64,000 nt of DNA from Nocardia cyriacigeorgica. GTDB lineage: Bacteria > Actinomycetota > Actinomycetes > Mycobacteriales > Mycobacteriaceae. The notes under the pieces are model-generated. The model had not been told where the DNA came from, did no database searches, and was given only the letters and a program-made list of their open reading frames with translations. Both the position numbers and the translations under genes were made by a program. Positions 15,826 to 24,104 of this stretch are shown piece by piece (the first letter of the stretch is position 1; every line of letters starts with the position of its first letter). The stretch lies in the NCBI RefSeq assembly GCF_010868145.1, contig NZ_JAAGUY010000007.1, positions 135,377 through 199,376 of the forward strand, given 5' to 3'.

Positions 15826-17172
15826 ATGCGAATACCTGCCCCGATAACCGTCTCGGCTCTCGTCGTCGCCGGCTTGGTCGCTACCGGATCCGCCACACAC
15901 ACCACCACCTCCTCCACTCCGCCCGAAGCACCGGAAGCCCTGCTCGCGGCCTCCTCGCGCAATACCGACTCAGAAGGCGACGACAAGGACGCGAAGCTGT
16001 CCCAGACGATCGGGCTGCTGCCCGTGGCTCCCGAGCCGCCGCGCAAGCTGCGGGCGATGACACCGCCCGCCGACGGCGTGCCCCCGTTCGGTGGCACCGT
16101 CCCGTTGCAGAGCATCTCGCTACCCATCGGCGGCGGCACCCTCGGCATCCCCGAGGTCGTGCTCGCCGCCTACCGCAATGCCGAACTCGCACTCGAATCG
16201 TCCATGCCAGGCTGCGGCGTGTCGTGGAATCTGCTCGCCGGGATCGGCCGGATCGAATCCGGCCATGCGGGCAACGGCCGCACCGATGCCGCGGGCACCT
16301 CGGTGACCCCGATCTTCGGCCCGGCGCTGGACGGCACCCTGCCCGGTAACGAGATCATCCGCGCCACCGACGGCGGCTACGTCCGCGCCATCGGCCCCAT
16401 GCAGTTCCTGCCCGGTACCTGGAGCCTGTACAACGCCGACGGCAACGGCGACGGAGTCTCCGACCCGCACAACGTCTTCGACGCCACACTCGCCGCGGGC
16501 AAGTACCTGTGCTCGGGCGGGCTGAACCTGCGCGATCCGGCCCAGGAATTGCGCGCGGTGCTGCGCTACAACAACTCGATGTCATACGCGGCCAATGTGC
16601 TGAGCTGGTCGGCGGCCTACCGCACCGGCGGCACCCCGGCCCCGGTCACCATCTCTCCCGACTTGATCCCGCCGGGCAGCGCCCCGATCGAGATGGGTCC
16701 GGATATGACCGCCGTCGACACCACCACCGCGACGACGACCACAGAAACCCCGCCGCCCGGCACCCCACCGCCCACGACGACTCCGGGCGAGCCGATGATC
16801 ATCATCCCCGGCCTGCCGCCGATCCCGTGTGGCATCTTCTGCCCGCCGCCACCGCCGCCCGCTCCTGGCCAGGTGGTGCCCGCACCGATGCCGAAGCCCG
16901 GCGCGCCCGCCGATCCCGCGCAGCCGGCGGCACCCGCCGATCCCGCGCAACCCGGTCAGCCCGGTCAGCCCGCACCGCAGGCGGAGCAGGCACCCGGCGC
17001 ACCGGCACAGCCCGCACCGGCGGATCCGAACGCACAGCCGCCCGCCGAACCGTCGAAGACTCCGGAGCCCGGTCCCCCTCCCGCACCGGCACCTACTGCG
17101 ACGCCAACACCGCAGCCCGCGGTGACGCTCCCGTTCGGCATCGTCGTCCCACTTCCCGCACCCCCGCAGTGA
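15826..17172 (+). CDS. Secreted lytic murein transglycosylase with Pro-rich tail
   Basis: 448 residues. Signal peptide (about 1-27), then a transglycosylase SLT/MltB-like domain (about 125-265) with the catalytic Glu in GIGRIESGH, the AIGPMQFLPGTW motif, a GNGDGVSDP loop resembling a Ca2+ site, and YNNSMSYA. The last roughly 150 residues are Pro/Thr/Ala/Gln-rich low-complexity sequence, likely to run through or stick to the wall. The enzyme would cleave peptidoglycan strands outside the membrane to form anhydro ends. I start at the ATG at 15826, where the signal peptide begins. It is directly followed by a paralogue; both resemble Rv1230c. Confidence 0.87.
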   Translation: MRIPAPITVSALVVAGLVATGSATHTTTSSTPPEAPEALLAASSRNTDSEGDDKDAKLSQTIGLLPVAPEPPRKLRAMTPPADGVPPFGGTVPLQSISLPIGGGTLGIPEVVLAAYRNAELALESSMPGCGVSWNLLAGIGRIESGHAGNGRTDAAGTSVTPIFGPALDGTLPGNEIIRATDGGYVRAIGPMQFLPGTWSLYNADGNGDGVSDPHNVFDATLAAGKYLCSGGLNLRDPAQELRAVLRYNNSMSYAANVLSWSAAYRTGGTPAPVTISPDLIPPGSAPIEMGPDMTAVDTTTATTTTETPPPGTPPPTTTPGEPMIIIPGLPPIPCGIFCPPPPPPAPGQVVPAPMPKPGAPADPAQPAAPADPAQPGQPGQPAPQAEQAPGAPAQPAPADPNAQPPAEPSKTPEPGPPPAPAPTATPTPQPAVTLPFGIVVPLPAPPQ

Positions 17173-17201
17173 TTTCAAACAGGAACCCACATCACGAAGC
17201 C

Positions 17202-17217
17202 GTAACAAAAGGGTCTC
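17202..17217 (+). promoter_or_regulatory. GTAAC/GTCTC direct repeat, possible MtrA site
   Basis: GTAAC (17202-17206) and GTCTC (17213-17217) are spaced 11 bases start to start, one helical turn, in front of a peptidoglycan hydrolase gene. This is the layout described for MtrA response-regulator sites in actinobacteria. It is a weak, pattern-based call. Confidence 0.35.
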
Positions 17218-17219
17218 GG

Positions 17220-17337
17220 ATGCTGTAGCCTTCCTTCGTAGGTCACGAAGGGCTCACAACTGAGACAACGGCTCGTAACGGAGCCCGCGCCTCGACCGCG
17301 AGCTCGACTCACTGAGTCGATGGAGGGTCACAGCATC
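17220..17337 (+). other. Structured leader before the second transglycosylase gene
   Basis: Three successive hairpins: CTTCGT/ACGAAG (17234-17250), GGCTC/GAGCC (17270-17285) and TCGACTCA/TGAGTCGA (17304-17320, one-base centre), the last ending just before the ribosome site ggaggg. The c-di-AMP (ydaO) riboswitch is common before such genes in actinobacteria, but I cannot match its conserved core here. Confidence 0.45.
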
Positions 17338-18207
17338 GTGGGGCGTCACCGTAAGCAATCGCCGCCAACTGTTCGGCGTAGCTCCGTACTCGCGTTGACC
17401 GGGCTCGTTCCCGCCGGACTCGTCGCCGTCAACACCGCGTCGGCCGTAGGCACCGATCCCACCGCGGCGTCGGTTCAGCTGCATCTGACCGGCGACGAGG
17501 GCGAGAGTCACGACACCAGCTTCGCGGCGTCCGCCGAGACCGTCGTCGATATCGACAGCCTCACCCATGCGATGGCCAAGCAGTCGCGCGCCGTACCGCC
17601 GACGGTGAAAACCGTTGCGCTGCCCGAGGATCGGGTACCCGCAGACCTGCCCGCCGCGCAGATGGGCATTCCAGGCATCGCACACGCCGCCTACGTCGCC
17701 GCCGAAGAGGCACTGGCCATCGAGAACCCCACCTGCCACATGCCGTGGCAGGTGCTCGCCGGTATCGGCCGTGTCGAATCGACCCACATCTACAACGGCA
17801 ACGCCGACGCCGACGGCAACGCGCTCGATCCGGTCTACGGGCCGGTGCTCGACGGCAGCCTCGCGGGCAACAACGTCATCCACGACTCCGACGGCGGCGG
17901 CCTCGACGGGCTCTCCGGCTACGACCGCGCGGTCGGCCCCATGCAATTCCTGCCCGAAACCTGGACCCACTACGCCGCCGACGGCAACGGTGACGGCATC
18001 GCCGACCCGCAGAACTACTACGACGCCACCCTGACGGCGGGCAAGTACCTCTGCGACGGCGGCCTTGACATGCGCGACCTGGCCCAGCAGTCAAGGGCGA
18101 TCCTGCGTTACAACAACTCCATGGCCTACGTCGCCAACGTCATGGCGTGGGCCAATTCCTACGGCACCGGGATCGCACCGCAGCCCGCACAGCTGCCCCG
18201 TATCTGA
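17338..18207 (+). CDS. Secreted lytic murein transglycosylase, short paralogue
   Basis: 289 residues. It starts at the GTG at 17338 (MGRHRKQ), behind ggaggg; an ATG at 17320 would add six residues but lies at the end of a hairpin. The signal peptide has a twin-basic start and ends near TASA (about 35). The catalytic domain (about 115-275) repeats the neighbour's landmarks: GIGRVESTH with the catalytic Glu, VGPMQFLPETW, GNGDGIADP, YNNSMAYV. It lacks the Pro-rich tail. It is a tandem duplicate of the preceding gene, with its own leader, so the two are probably regulated differently. Confidence 0.87.
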   Translation: MGRHRKQSPPTVRRSSVLALTGLVPAGLVAVNTASAVGTDPTAASVQLHLTGDEGESHDTSFAASAETVVDIDSLTHAMAKQSRAVPPTVKTVALPEDRVPADLPAAQMGIPGIAHAAYVAAEEALAIENPTCHMPWQVLAGIGRVESTHIYNGNADADGNALDPVYGPVLDGSLAGNNVIHDSDGGGLDGLSGYDRAVGPMQFLPETWTHYAADGNGDGIADPQNYYDATLTAGKYLCDGGLDMRDLAQQSRAILRYNNSMAYVANVMAWANSYGTGIAPQPAQLPRI

Positions 18208-18213
18208 GACGCC

Positions 18214-18219
18214 TAAAAT
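18214..18219 (+). promoter_or_regulatory. mrp -10 box (leaderless)
   Basis: TAAAAT, 7 bases before the mrp ATG, one of the best -10 matches in the window; no ribosome site between. Confidence 0.6.
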
Positions 18220-18226
18220 CGGCGAT

Positions 18227-19363
18227 ATGCCAGTGGTAACGGAAGCGGACGTGCGGGGCGCCCTCGCAAAGGTCGACGACCCGGAGATTCGCAAACCGAT
18301 CACCGAACTGGGCATGGTGAAAAGCGTCGATATCGGCGCCGATAGCGATGTCCATATCGAGGTCTACCTGACGACGGCGGGCTGCCCGCTGCGCACCGAG
18401 ATCACCCAGCGGGTCACCAAGGCCGTCGCCGATGTACCCGGCGTCGGCGCGGTCACCGTCGACCTGGACGTGATGAGCGACGAGCAGCGCACCGAACTGC
18501 GCAAGCAGTTGCGCGGCGACTCCGCCGAACCGGTCATTCCCTTCGCTCAACCCGGCTCCCTGACCCGGGTGTACGCGGTGGCATCCGGCAAGGGCGGCGT
18601 CGGAAAGTCCAGTGTCACAGTCAATCTCGCCGCGGCATTGGCGGCGCGCGGTTTGTCGGTCGGCGTGCTCGACGCCGATATCTACGGCCACTCCATCCCG
18701 CGCATGCTCGGTACCGATGCCCGCCCGACGCAGGTCGAGCGGATGATCATGCCGCCCGTCGCGCACGACGTGAAGATGATCTCCATCGCCCAGTTCACCC
18801 AGGGCAACACCCCCGTGGTGTGGCGTGGCCCGATGCTGCACCGCGCGCTGCAGCAGTTCCTGGCCGACGTGTTCTGGGGCGATCTGGATGTGCTGCTGCT
18901 CGACCTGCCGCCCGGCACCGGTGACGTCGCCATCTCCATCGCCCAGCTGATCCCGAACGCGGAGATCCTGGTCGTCACCACCCCGCAGCCCGCCGCCGCC
19001 GAGGTCGCCGAACGCGCGGGCGCCATCGCCCTGCAGACCCGTCAGCGGATCGCGGGGGTGGTGGAGAACATGTCCTGGCTCGATCTGCCCGACGGCACCC
19101 GCATGGACCTCTACGGTTCCGGCGGCGGCCAGGCGGTGGCCGATCGGCTCACCCGCGCGGTCGGCGCCGACGTGCCGCTGCTCGGTCAGATCCCGATCGA
19201 ACAATCGCTGCGCGAAGCGGGTGATGAGGGCACGCCCATCGTGCTGCGTGATCCGGACAACCCGGCCGCCGTTGCCCTGCAGGAGGTCGCCGACAAGCTG
19301 GCGGTTCGCCGCCGCGGATTGGCCGGCATGTCGCTGGGCATCGACACGACCAGGCACCTGTAA
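18227..19363 (+). CDS. mrp: Mrp/NBP35-family iron-sulfur carrier ATPase
   Basis: 378 residues. An N-terminal MIP18/DUF59 domain (about 1-90, with DDPEIRKPITELGMV and AGCPLR) is joined to a P-loop ATPase whose deviant Walker A is GKGGVGKSS (121-129). Switch-like DLPPGTGDVAISI follows. The CxxC pair that binds the transferred cluster in many homologues is not obvious near the C-terminus. The protein carries and delivers [4Fe-4S] clusters in the cytoplasm. It corresponds to Rv1229c, next to the transglycosylase/DUF1003/MgtE-N cluster as here. Confidence 0.93.
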   Translation: MPVVTEADVRGALAKVDDPEIRKPITELGMVKSVDIGADSDVHIEVYLTTAGCPLRTEITQRVTKAVADVPGVGAVTVDLDVMSDEQRTELRKQLRGDSAEPVIPFAQPGSLTRVYAVASGKGGVGKSSVTVNLAAALAARGLSVGVLDADIYGHSIPRMLGTDARPTQVERMIMPPVAHDVKMISIAQFTQGNTPVVWRGPMLHRALQQFLADVFWGDLDVLLLDLPPGTGDVAISIAQLIPNAEILVVTTPQPAAAEVAERAGAIALQTRQRIAGVVENMSWLDLPDGTRMDLYGSGGGQAVADRLTRAVGADVPLLGQIPIEQSLREAGDEGTPIVLRDPDNPAAVALQEVADKLAVRRRGLAGMSLGIDTTRHL

Positions 19364-19416
19364 GAGCCCGTTCGACCGCCGGCAGCCCACCTCACCAGGC
19401 TGTCGGTGCTCCCCCA

Positions 19417-19422
19417 TAAGCT
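19417..19422 (+). promoter_or_regulatory. -10 box of the divIVA-like/tag operon (leaderless)
   Basis: TAAGCT, 6 bases before the ATG at 19429. Confidence 0.5.
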
Positions 19423-19428
19423 CATCAC

Positions 19429-19767
19429 ATGCTCACGCTGCTGTTGTATGTGCTGATCGTCGGGTTGGTGGCCGCGGTGCTGTTCCTGCTGGCCGGCGCG
19501 GTCTTCGGGCGATCGGAGGAGCTGGGGCCGCTCCCGGAGGGCACCACCGCGACGGTGCTGCCCGTCGACGGGATCTCCGGCGCCGACGTGCGCTCACTGC
19601 GATTCCAGCAAGTGGTGCGCGGATACAAGGCCGGTGAGGTGGACTGGGCCCTGGCCCGGCTCGCCGCCCGCATCGACGAGTTGCAGGGGCAGCTCGCCCA
19701 GGCCAAGGCCGCACAGGTACCGGCGACCACACCGCCGCAGCCACCGGCGGGCACGGACCCACGATGA
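19429..19767 (+). CDS. Small DivIVA-domain membrane protein (Rv1209 type)
   Basis: 112 residues: one N-terminal membrane helix (about 1-25), then a short DivIVA-type stretch (about 48-88; ISGADVRSLRF ... GYKAGEVDWALARLAARIDEL) with the conserved GY and a coiled-coil start, and a Pro-rich end. DivIVA domains bind curved membrane and recruit growth or division machinery. Its stop overlaps the tag start as ATGA, so the two are coupled, as in M. tuberculosis (Rv1209-Rv1210). Confidence 0.8.
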   Translation: MLTLLLYVLIVGLVAAVLFLLAGAVFGRSEELGPLPEGTTATVLPVDGISGADVRSLRFQQVVRGYKAGEVDWALARLAARIDELQGQLAQAKAAQVPATTPPQPPAGTDPR

Positions 19768-20324
19768 ACCCCGCCGAGCCGATCCGCTGCCCGTGGTCGC
19801 TGGAATCGCAGCTCTACCGCGACTATCACGACACCGAATGGGGCCGTCCGCTGCACGGCGACGACGCCATGTTCGAGCGGTTGTGCCTCGAGGCGTTCCA
19901 ATCCGGCCTGGCCTGGATCACCATCCTGCGCAAACGGCCGGCGTTCCGGGCGGCCTTCGCCGGGTTCGCGATCGATGAGGTGGCCCGGTTCGACGACACC
20001 GATCGGGAGCGTCTGCTCGCCGACTCCGGCATCGTGCGCAACCGCGCCAAGATCGACGCCGCCATCGCCAACGCCAAGGTGGCGCGCGAGCTCGATACCA
20101 GCCTCGACGAGCTGATCTGGTCCTTCGCCCCACCCGCGCGCCCGCGCCCGCGCACCATCGCCGACGTCCCCGCCACCACGCCCGAATCCATCGCTCTGGC
20201 AAAGGAATTGAAGCGTCGCGGGTTCAGGTTCGTCGGCCCGACCACGGCATATGCGCTGATGCAGGCGACCGGCCTTGTCGACGATCACCTGGCCGATTGC
20301 TGGGTCGGCAACGGAGCGCCCTAG
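19764..20324 (+). CDS. tag: DNA-3-methyladenine glycosylase I
   Basis: 186 residues; removes 3-methyladenine from alkylated DNA. The four ligands of the TAG zinc snap are present and spaced as in the family: Cys9 and His22 near the N-terminus (RCPW ... YHDTEWG) and His175 and Cys179 at the C-terminus (DDHLADCW). The catalytic-pocket region FERLCLEAFQSGLAW is intact. The ATG overlaps the upstream stop. Confidence 0.95.
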   Translation: MNPAEPIRCPWSLESQLYRDYHDTEWGRPLHGDDAMFERLCLEAFQSGLAWITILRKRPAFRAAFAGFAIDEVARFDDTDRERLLADSGIVRNRAKIDAAIANAKVARELDTSLDELIWSFAPPARPRPRTIADVPATTPESIALAKELKRRGFRFVGPTTAYALMQATGLVDDHLADCWVGNGAP

Positions 20325-20489
20325 ACCTACCGAGCGGTCACATTTCGAACTCAGGTATCCGTCCACTCCGGCGATAAGGAAGAATGGACCGAGTGCAGCT
20401 CGCCACATGCCGGCGAGCTGCCCAGTTGGCGACAACTGGAGTGGCAAGCAAGTGCGCAGCACACCGCGCAGATCTGGAGGGAGCAGAGG

Positions 20490-20657
20490 ATGGCGGCCAT
20501 GAAGCCCCGCACCGGGGACGGTCCCCTCGAGGCAACCAAGGAAGGGCGTGGGATCGTCATGCGGGTTCCACTCGAGGGTGGCGGGCGTCTGGTCGTTGAG
20601 CTCACGCCGGATGAAGCCGCAGCGCTCGGCGACGAACTGAAGAGTGTCACCAGCTAG
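20490..20657 (+). CDS. DUF3117 protein (Rv1211 type)
   Basis: 55 residues. It begins MAAMKPRTGDGPLEATKEG and continues GIVMRVPLEGGGRLVVELTPDEAAALGDEL, the highly conserved whole-length pattern of DUF3117, a small actinobacterial protein of unknown function. A strong ggagggagcagagg ribosome site precedes the ATG. The 165 bp between tag and this gene hold no other feature that I can support. The last 14 bases overlap the next gene. Confidence 0.9.
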   Translation: MAAMKPRTGDGPLEATKEGRGIVMRVPLEGGGRLVVELTPDEAAALGDELKSVTS

Positions 20658-21540
20658 TCACCCGACTACGCACTCGGCACTGACAGCGGTGACGGGTGTG
20701 CTGGCCTGCCCGGAATGCCAGGCCGGACTCGTCGCCTCGGATCGTTCGCTGCGCTGTGCCCGCGGGCACAGTTTCGATATCGCCAAGCAGGGCTACATCA
20801 CCCTGCTGACCGGTGCATCCACCAAGATGACCGGCGATACGGCGGCCATGCTCGACGCCAGAGCGGCGTTCCAAGGCGGCGGCCACTTCGCGCCCATCGC
20901 CGACGCCACCGTCGCGGCCGTCGCCGGGGACGGGACGTCCGGAGGTCCCGGCGCGCCCGTACCCCCGTCCGGGCTGATCCTCGAGATCGGCGCGGGCACC
21001 GGCTACTACCTGGGCCGAGTACTGGACGCATTGCCACACGCCCGTGGCGTCGCGCTGGACGTGGCGAAACCAGCAGGCCGACGTGGTGCGCGCGCCCATC
21101 CACGGGCCGCGGCCGTCGTCGCCGATGCCTGGCGCGGACTCCCACTGCGCGACAACACCGTCGACGCGGCGCTGTCGGTGTTCGCGCCGAGGAATCCGGG
21201 CGAAGCGGCGAGGGTGCTGACCACGGACGGCCGGTTCGTCGTCGTCACCCCGACCAGCCGTCATCTGGCCGAGCTCATCGAGCCCCTCGGAATGGTGAGC
21301 GTCGACCCGGACAAGCAGGATCGGCTGACCGCCACCATGTCCGGGCATTTCGAGCTGTGCGAGCGCGACACGGTGGAGTACCCGATGAAGCTGTCGCGCA
21401 CCGATATCGCGCACGTCGTCGCCATGGGTCCGTCGGCCCATCACGCGAGCGCCGCCGAGAGCGAGTTCGCAGCGCTACCGGACACCATGGAGGTCACGGC
21501 CTCGGTGCTGGTGTCCACCTACCGGCCCGCCGGAGCCTGA
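20644..21540 (+). CDS. 23S rRNA (guanine-N1)-methyltransferase, RlmA family
   Basis: 298 residues. An N-terminal zinc ribbon (Cys22, Cys25, Cys38, His42: ACPECQAGL ... RCARGHSFD) is followed by the SAM-binding LEIGAGTGYY motif (about 113-122). The RlmA/TlrB family methylates G745 or G748 of helix 35 of 23S rRNA and can influence macrolide response. I keep the GTG at 20644, which overlaps the DUF3117 gene; a later GTG would still include the zinc ribbon. The stop is only 4 bp from that of the convergent glgM. Confidence 0.88.
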   Translation: MSPASHPTTHSALTAVTGVLACPECQAGLVASDRSLRCARGHSFDIAKQGYITLLTGASTKMTGDTAAMLDARAAFQGGGHFAPIADATVAAVAGDGTSGGPGAPVPPSGLILEIGAGTGYYLGRVLDALPHARGVALDVAKPAGRRGARAHPRAAAVVADAWRGLPLRDNTVDAALSVFAPRNPGEAARVLTTDGRFVVVTPTSRHLAELIEPLGMVSVDPDKQDRLTATMSGHFELCERDTVEYPMKLSRTDIAHVVAMGPSAHHASAAESEFAALPDTMEVTASVLVSTYRPAGA

Positions 21541-21544
21541 TCGG

Positions 21545-22759
21545 TCAGGGCTTGCGGACGTGGTCGTAGATCTGGAGGGTCTGCGCGGCGATCCGCGACC
21601 AGTCGAATTCCGCTACCGCCCTGGCCCGGCCCGCGGCACCGTACTCTGCGGCGAGCACCGGATCGGCGGCCAGCTCGTTCACCGCGTCCGCCAGGCCGCG
21701 TTCATAGGCGCCGGGCTCGGCCGGGTCGTAATGCACCAAGCGTCCCGTGCTTCCTTCGGCCACCACCTCGGGAATCCCACCCACATCGGAGGCGACCACC
21801 GCGGTCCCGCAGGCCATCGCCTCCAAATTCACGATCCCGAGCGGTTCGTACACCGACGGACACACGAAAACCGTGGCGGCGGCGAGCACCTGCCGTACCT
21901 GCTCGGTCGGCAACATGTCCCGCACCCAGAACACATTGCCGCGCCGACGGCTCAAATCGTCCACGGCCGCGGCCACCTCGGCGGCCAGTTCCGGCGTGTC
22001 GGCCGCGCCCGCGCACAGCACCACCTGGACCTCGGGATCGATATCGCGCGCCGCGGCGAGCAGATGCCCGACGCCCTTCTGCCGGGTGATCCGCCCGACG
22101 AAAGCCGCGATCGGCCGATCCCGGCGTACCCCGAGCGTGTCGAGCAGGGACTCGGCGCTGTCGTCGGCGGTGCCGGGGTGCCAGACCGAGGCGTCGATGC
22201 CGTTGTGCACCACATGCACCCGGGCCGGGTCGACCGCCGGATAGGCGTCGAGTACGTCGCGGCGCATTCCCGCGCTAACGGCGATGATCGCGTCGGCGTG
22301 TTCCACGGCATTGCGTTCCGACCAGGACGAGAGCCGATACCCACCGCCGAGTTGCTCGGCCTTCCATGGGCGCCGCGGTTCCAGTGAATGCGCGGTCAAC
22401 ACATGCGGAATGCCGTACAGAGTGGCGGACAGGTGCCCCGCCAAGCCGGTGTACCAGGTGTGGGAATGCACCACGTCGACCTCGCCTGTGGCATCGGCCA
22501 TCCGCAGCTGGGTCGACATCATCTGGATCGCGGCATTCGCCGCGTACAGGTGCGGGTCGGGCTGATGCACCACGGCGTCGTCGCGTGACACGCCCATACA
22601 GTGCACGGTGACCTCGGCCAGCCTGCGCAGCTCGGTCACCAGTTCGGTGACGTGCACCCCAGCCCCGCCGTACACCTCCGGCGGGTACTCGCGGGTCAGC
22701 ATGGCGACCCGCAGCCGATTCGCCGGCTCCGTCATCGCCGCCGCGTGCACGAAACTCAC
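21545..22759 (-). CDS. glgM: GT4 alpha-maltose-1-phosphate synthase (GlgM), annotated also as GlgA
   Basis: 404 residues. MLTREYPPEVYGGAGVHVTEL near the N-terminus and the EPLGIVNLEAMACGTAVVAS motif near the C-terminus mark a GT4 retaining glycosyltransferase, the actinobacterial type (Rv1212c) shown to make maltose-1-phosphate from ADP-glucose and glucose-1-phosphate. It is divergent from glgC, which makes the ADP-glucose. The GTG at 22759 is favoured because a TACGTT box lies 6 bases upstream; an ATG at 22735 is possible. Confidence 0.9.
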   Translation of the reverse strand: MSFVHAAAMTEPANRLRVAMLTREYPPEVYGGAGVHVTELVTELRRLAEVTVHCMGVSRDDAVVHQPDPHLYAANAAIQMMSTQLRMADATGEVDVVHSHTWYTGLAGHLSATLYGIPHVLTAHSLEPRRPWKAEQLGGGYRLSSWSERNAVEHADAIIAVSAGMRRDVLDAYPAVDPARVHVVHNGIDASVWHPGTADDSAESLLDTLGVRRDRPIAAFVGRITRQKGVGHLLAAARDIDPEVQVVLCAGAADTPELAAEVAAAVDDLSRRRGNVFWVRDMLPTEQVRQVLAAATVFVCPSVYEPLGIVNLEAMACGTAVVASDVGGIPEVVAEGSTGRLVHYDPAEPGAYERGLADAVNELAADPVLAAEYGAAGRARAVAEFDWSRIAAQTLQIYDHVRKP

Positions 22760-22765
22760 GGATTC

Positions 22766-22771
22766 AACGTA
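22766..22771 (-). promoter_or_regulatory. glgM -10 box (leaderless)
   Basis: TACGTT on the minus strand, 6 bases before the GTG. It faces the glgC box 59 bp away. Confidence 0.5.
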
Positions 22772-22830
22772 GACGCTCGCCCCGGCCCGAGCCACTCGCA
22801 CGCCGCACCACCTCCGGCCGCCCGGTTCGG

Positions 22831-22836
22831 TAGTTT
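22831..22836 (+). promoter_or_regulatory. glgC -10 box (leaderless)
   Basis: TAGTTT, 6 bases before the GTG at 22843. Confidence 0.5.
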
Positions 22837-22842
22837 GACAGT

Positions 22843-24057
22843 GTGAGGAGCCAGCCGCACGTACTCGGAATCGTGCTCGCCGGTGGCGAGGGCAAGCGAC
22901 TCTTTCCACTCACCGCCGACCGGGCCAAACCGGCGGTCCCCTTCGGGGGTGCCTACCGCCTCATCGACTTCGTCCTCAGCAACCTCGTCAATGCCGGATT
23001 CCTGCGGCTGTGTGTGCTCACCCAGTACAAGTCGCATTCGCTGGACCGTCACATCTCTCAGACCTGGCGGCTGTCAGGCTTCGCCGGGGAGTACATCACG
23101 CCGGTTCCGGCGCAGCAGCGGCTCGGACCGCGCTGGTACACCGGCAGCGCCGATGCGATCATGCAGTCGCTGAACCTGATCTACGACGAGGACCCCGATT
23201 ACATCGTCGTCTTCGGCGCCGACCACGTGTACCGGATGGATCCCGAGCAGATGGTGGCCCACCACATCGAATCCGGCGCCGGAGTAACGGTGGCGGGCAT
23301 TCGGGTGCCGCGCAGCCAGGCCAGTGCGTTCGGCTGCATCGACTCCGACGAGTCCGGGCGGATCACCCAGTTCCTGGAGAAGCCCGCGCATCCGCCCGGC
23401 ACGCCCGACGACCCGAATTCGACCTTCGCGTCCATGGGCAACTACGTGTTCACCACCAGGGTGCTGGTCGATTCGATCCGCGCCGACGCCGACAACTCCG
23501 ATTCCGACCATGACATGGGCGGCGACATCATCCCGACGCTCGTCGCCGCCGGTCAGGCCGCGGTCTACGACTTCGCCGATAACGACGTCCCCGGCGCCAC
23601 CGACCGCGATCGCGGCTATTGGCGTGACGTCGGCACCATCGACGCCTTCTACGACGCGCATATGGATCTGGTGTCGGTGCATCCGGTGTTCAACCTCTAC
23701 AACAAGCACTGGCCGATCCGCGGCGCCGCGGAGAATCTGCCGCCCGCCAAGTTCGCGCAGGGCGGGCTGGCCCAGGAATCCATCGTCGGTGCGGGCAGCA
23801 TCCTGTCCGCCGCCACGGTGCGCAATTCGGTGCTCAGCGCCAACGTGATGGTCGACGACGGCGCCACCGTCGAGGGCAGTGTGCTCATGCCTGGGGTGCG
23901 GATCGGCAAGGGCGCGGTGGTCCGGCGCGCCATCCTGGACAAGAACGTGGTGGTGTCCGAGGGCGAGATCATCGGTGTCGATCTCGACCGCGATCGGGAG
24001 CGCTTCGCCATCAGCAATGGCGGCGTCGTCACGGTCGGCAAGGGCACCTGGGTCTGA
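22843..24057 (+). CDS. glgC: Glucose-1-phosphate adenylyltransferase
   Basis: 404 residues; forms ADP-glucose for glycogen and capsular alpha-glucan. Nucleotidyltransferase motif [14 protein letters not shown] (11-24) with the substrate Lys in KPAVPFGG (29-36); [10 protein letters not shown] carries the catalytic Asp. The C-terminal third is a left-handed beta-helix with allosteric and oligomer contacts. Full-length for the family. The neighbouring divergent glgM uses its product. Confidence 0.96.
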   Translation: MRSQPHVLGIVLAGGEGKRLFPLTADRAKPAVPFGGAYRLIDFVLSNLVNAGFLRLCVLTQYKSHSLDRHISQTWRLSGFAGEYITPVPAQQRLGPRWYTGSADAIMQSLNLIYDEDPDYIVVFGADHVYRMDPEQMVAHHIESGAGVTVAGIRVPRSQASAFGCIDSDESGRITQFLEKPAHPPGTPDDPNSTFASMGNYVFTTRVLVDSIRADADNSDSDHDMGGDIIPTLVAAGQAAVYDFADNDVPGATDRDRGYWRDVGTIDAFYDAHMDLVSVHPVFNLYNKHWPIRGAAENLPPAKFAQGGLAQESIVGAGSILSAATVRNSVLSANVMVDDGATVEGSVLMPGVRIGKGAVVRRAILDKNVVVSEGEIIGVDLDRDRERFAISNGGVVTVGKGTWV

Positions 24058-24097
24058 CGCGCATGCCCCTCGACCCGTAGGCCACGGGGCATGCGCG
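24058..24097. terminator. Bidirectional terminator between glgC and the ABC permease gene
   Basis: Perfect 12-bp stem (24058-24069 with 24086-24097), 16-base loop, starting at the base after the glgC stop; the convergent permease gene ends 7 bp beyond. Confidence 0.75.
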
Positions 24098-24104
24098 GCC
24101 CGAT

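Noticed and set aside
17220..17337. c-di-AMP (ydaO) riboswitch
   Set aside because: Right gene context but I could not find the conserved core; not called.
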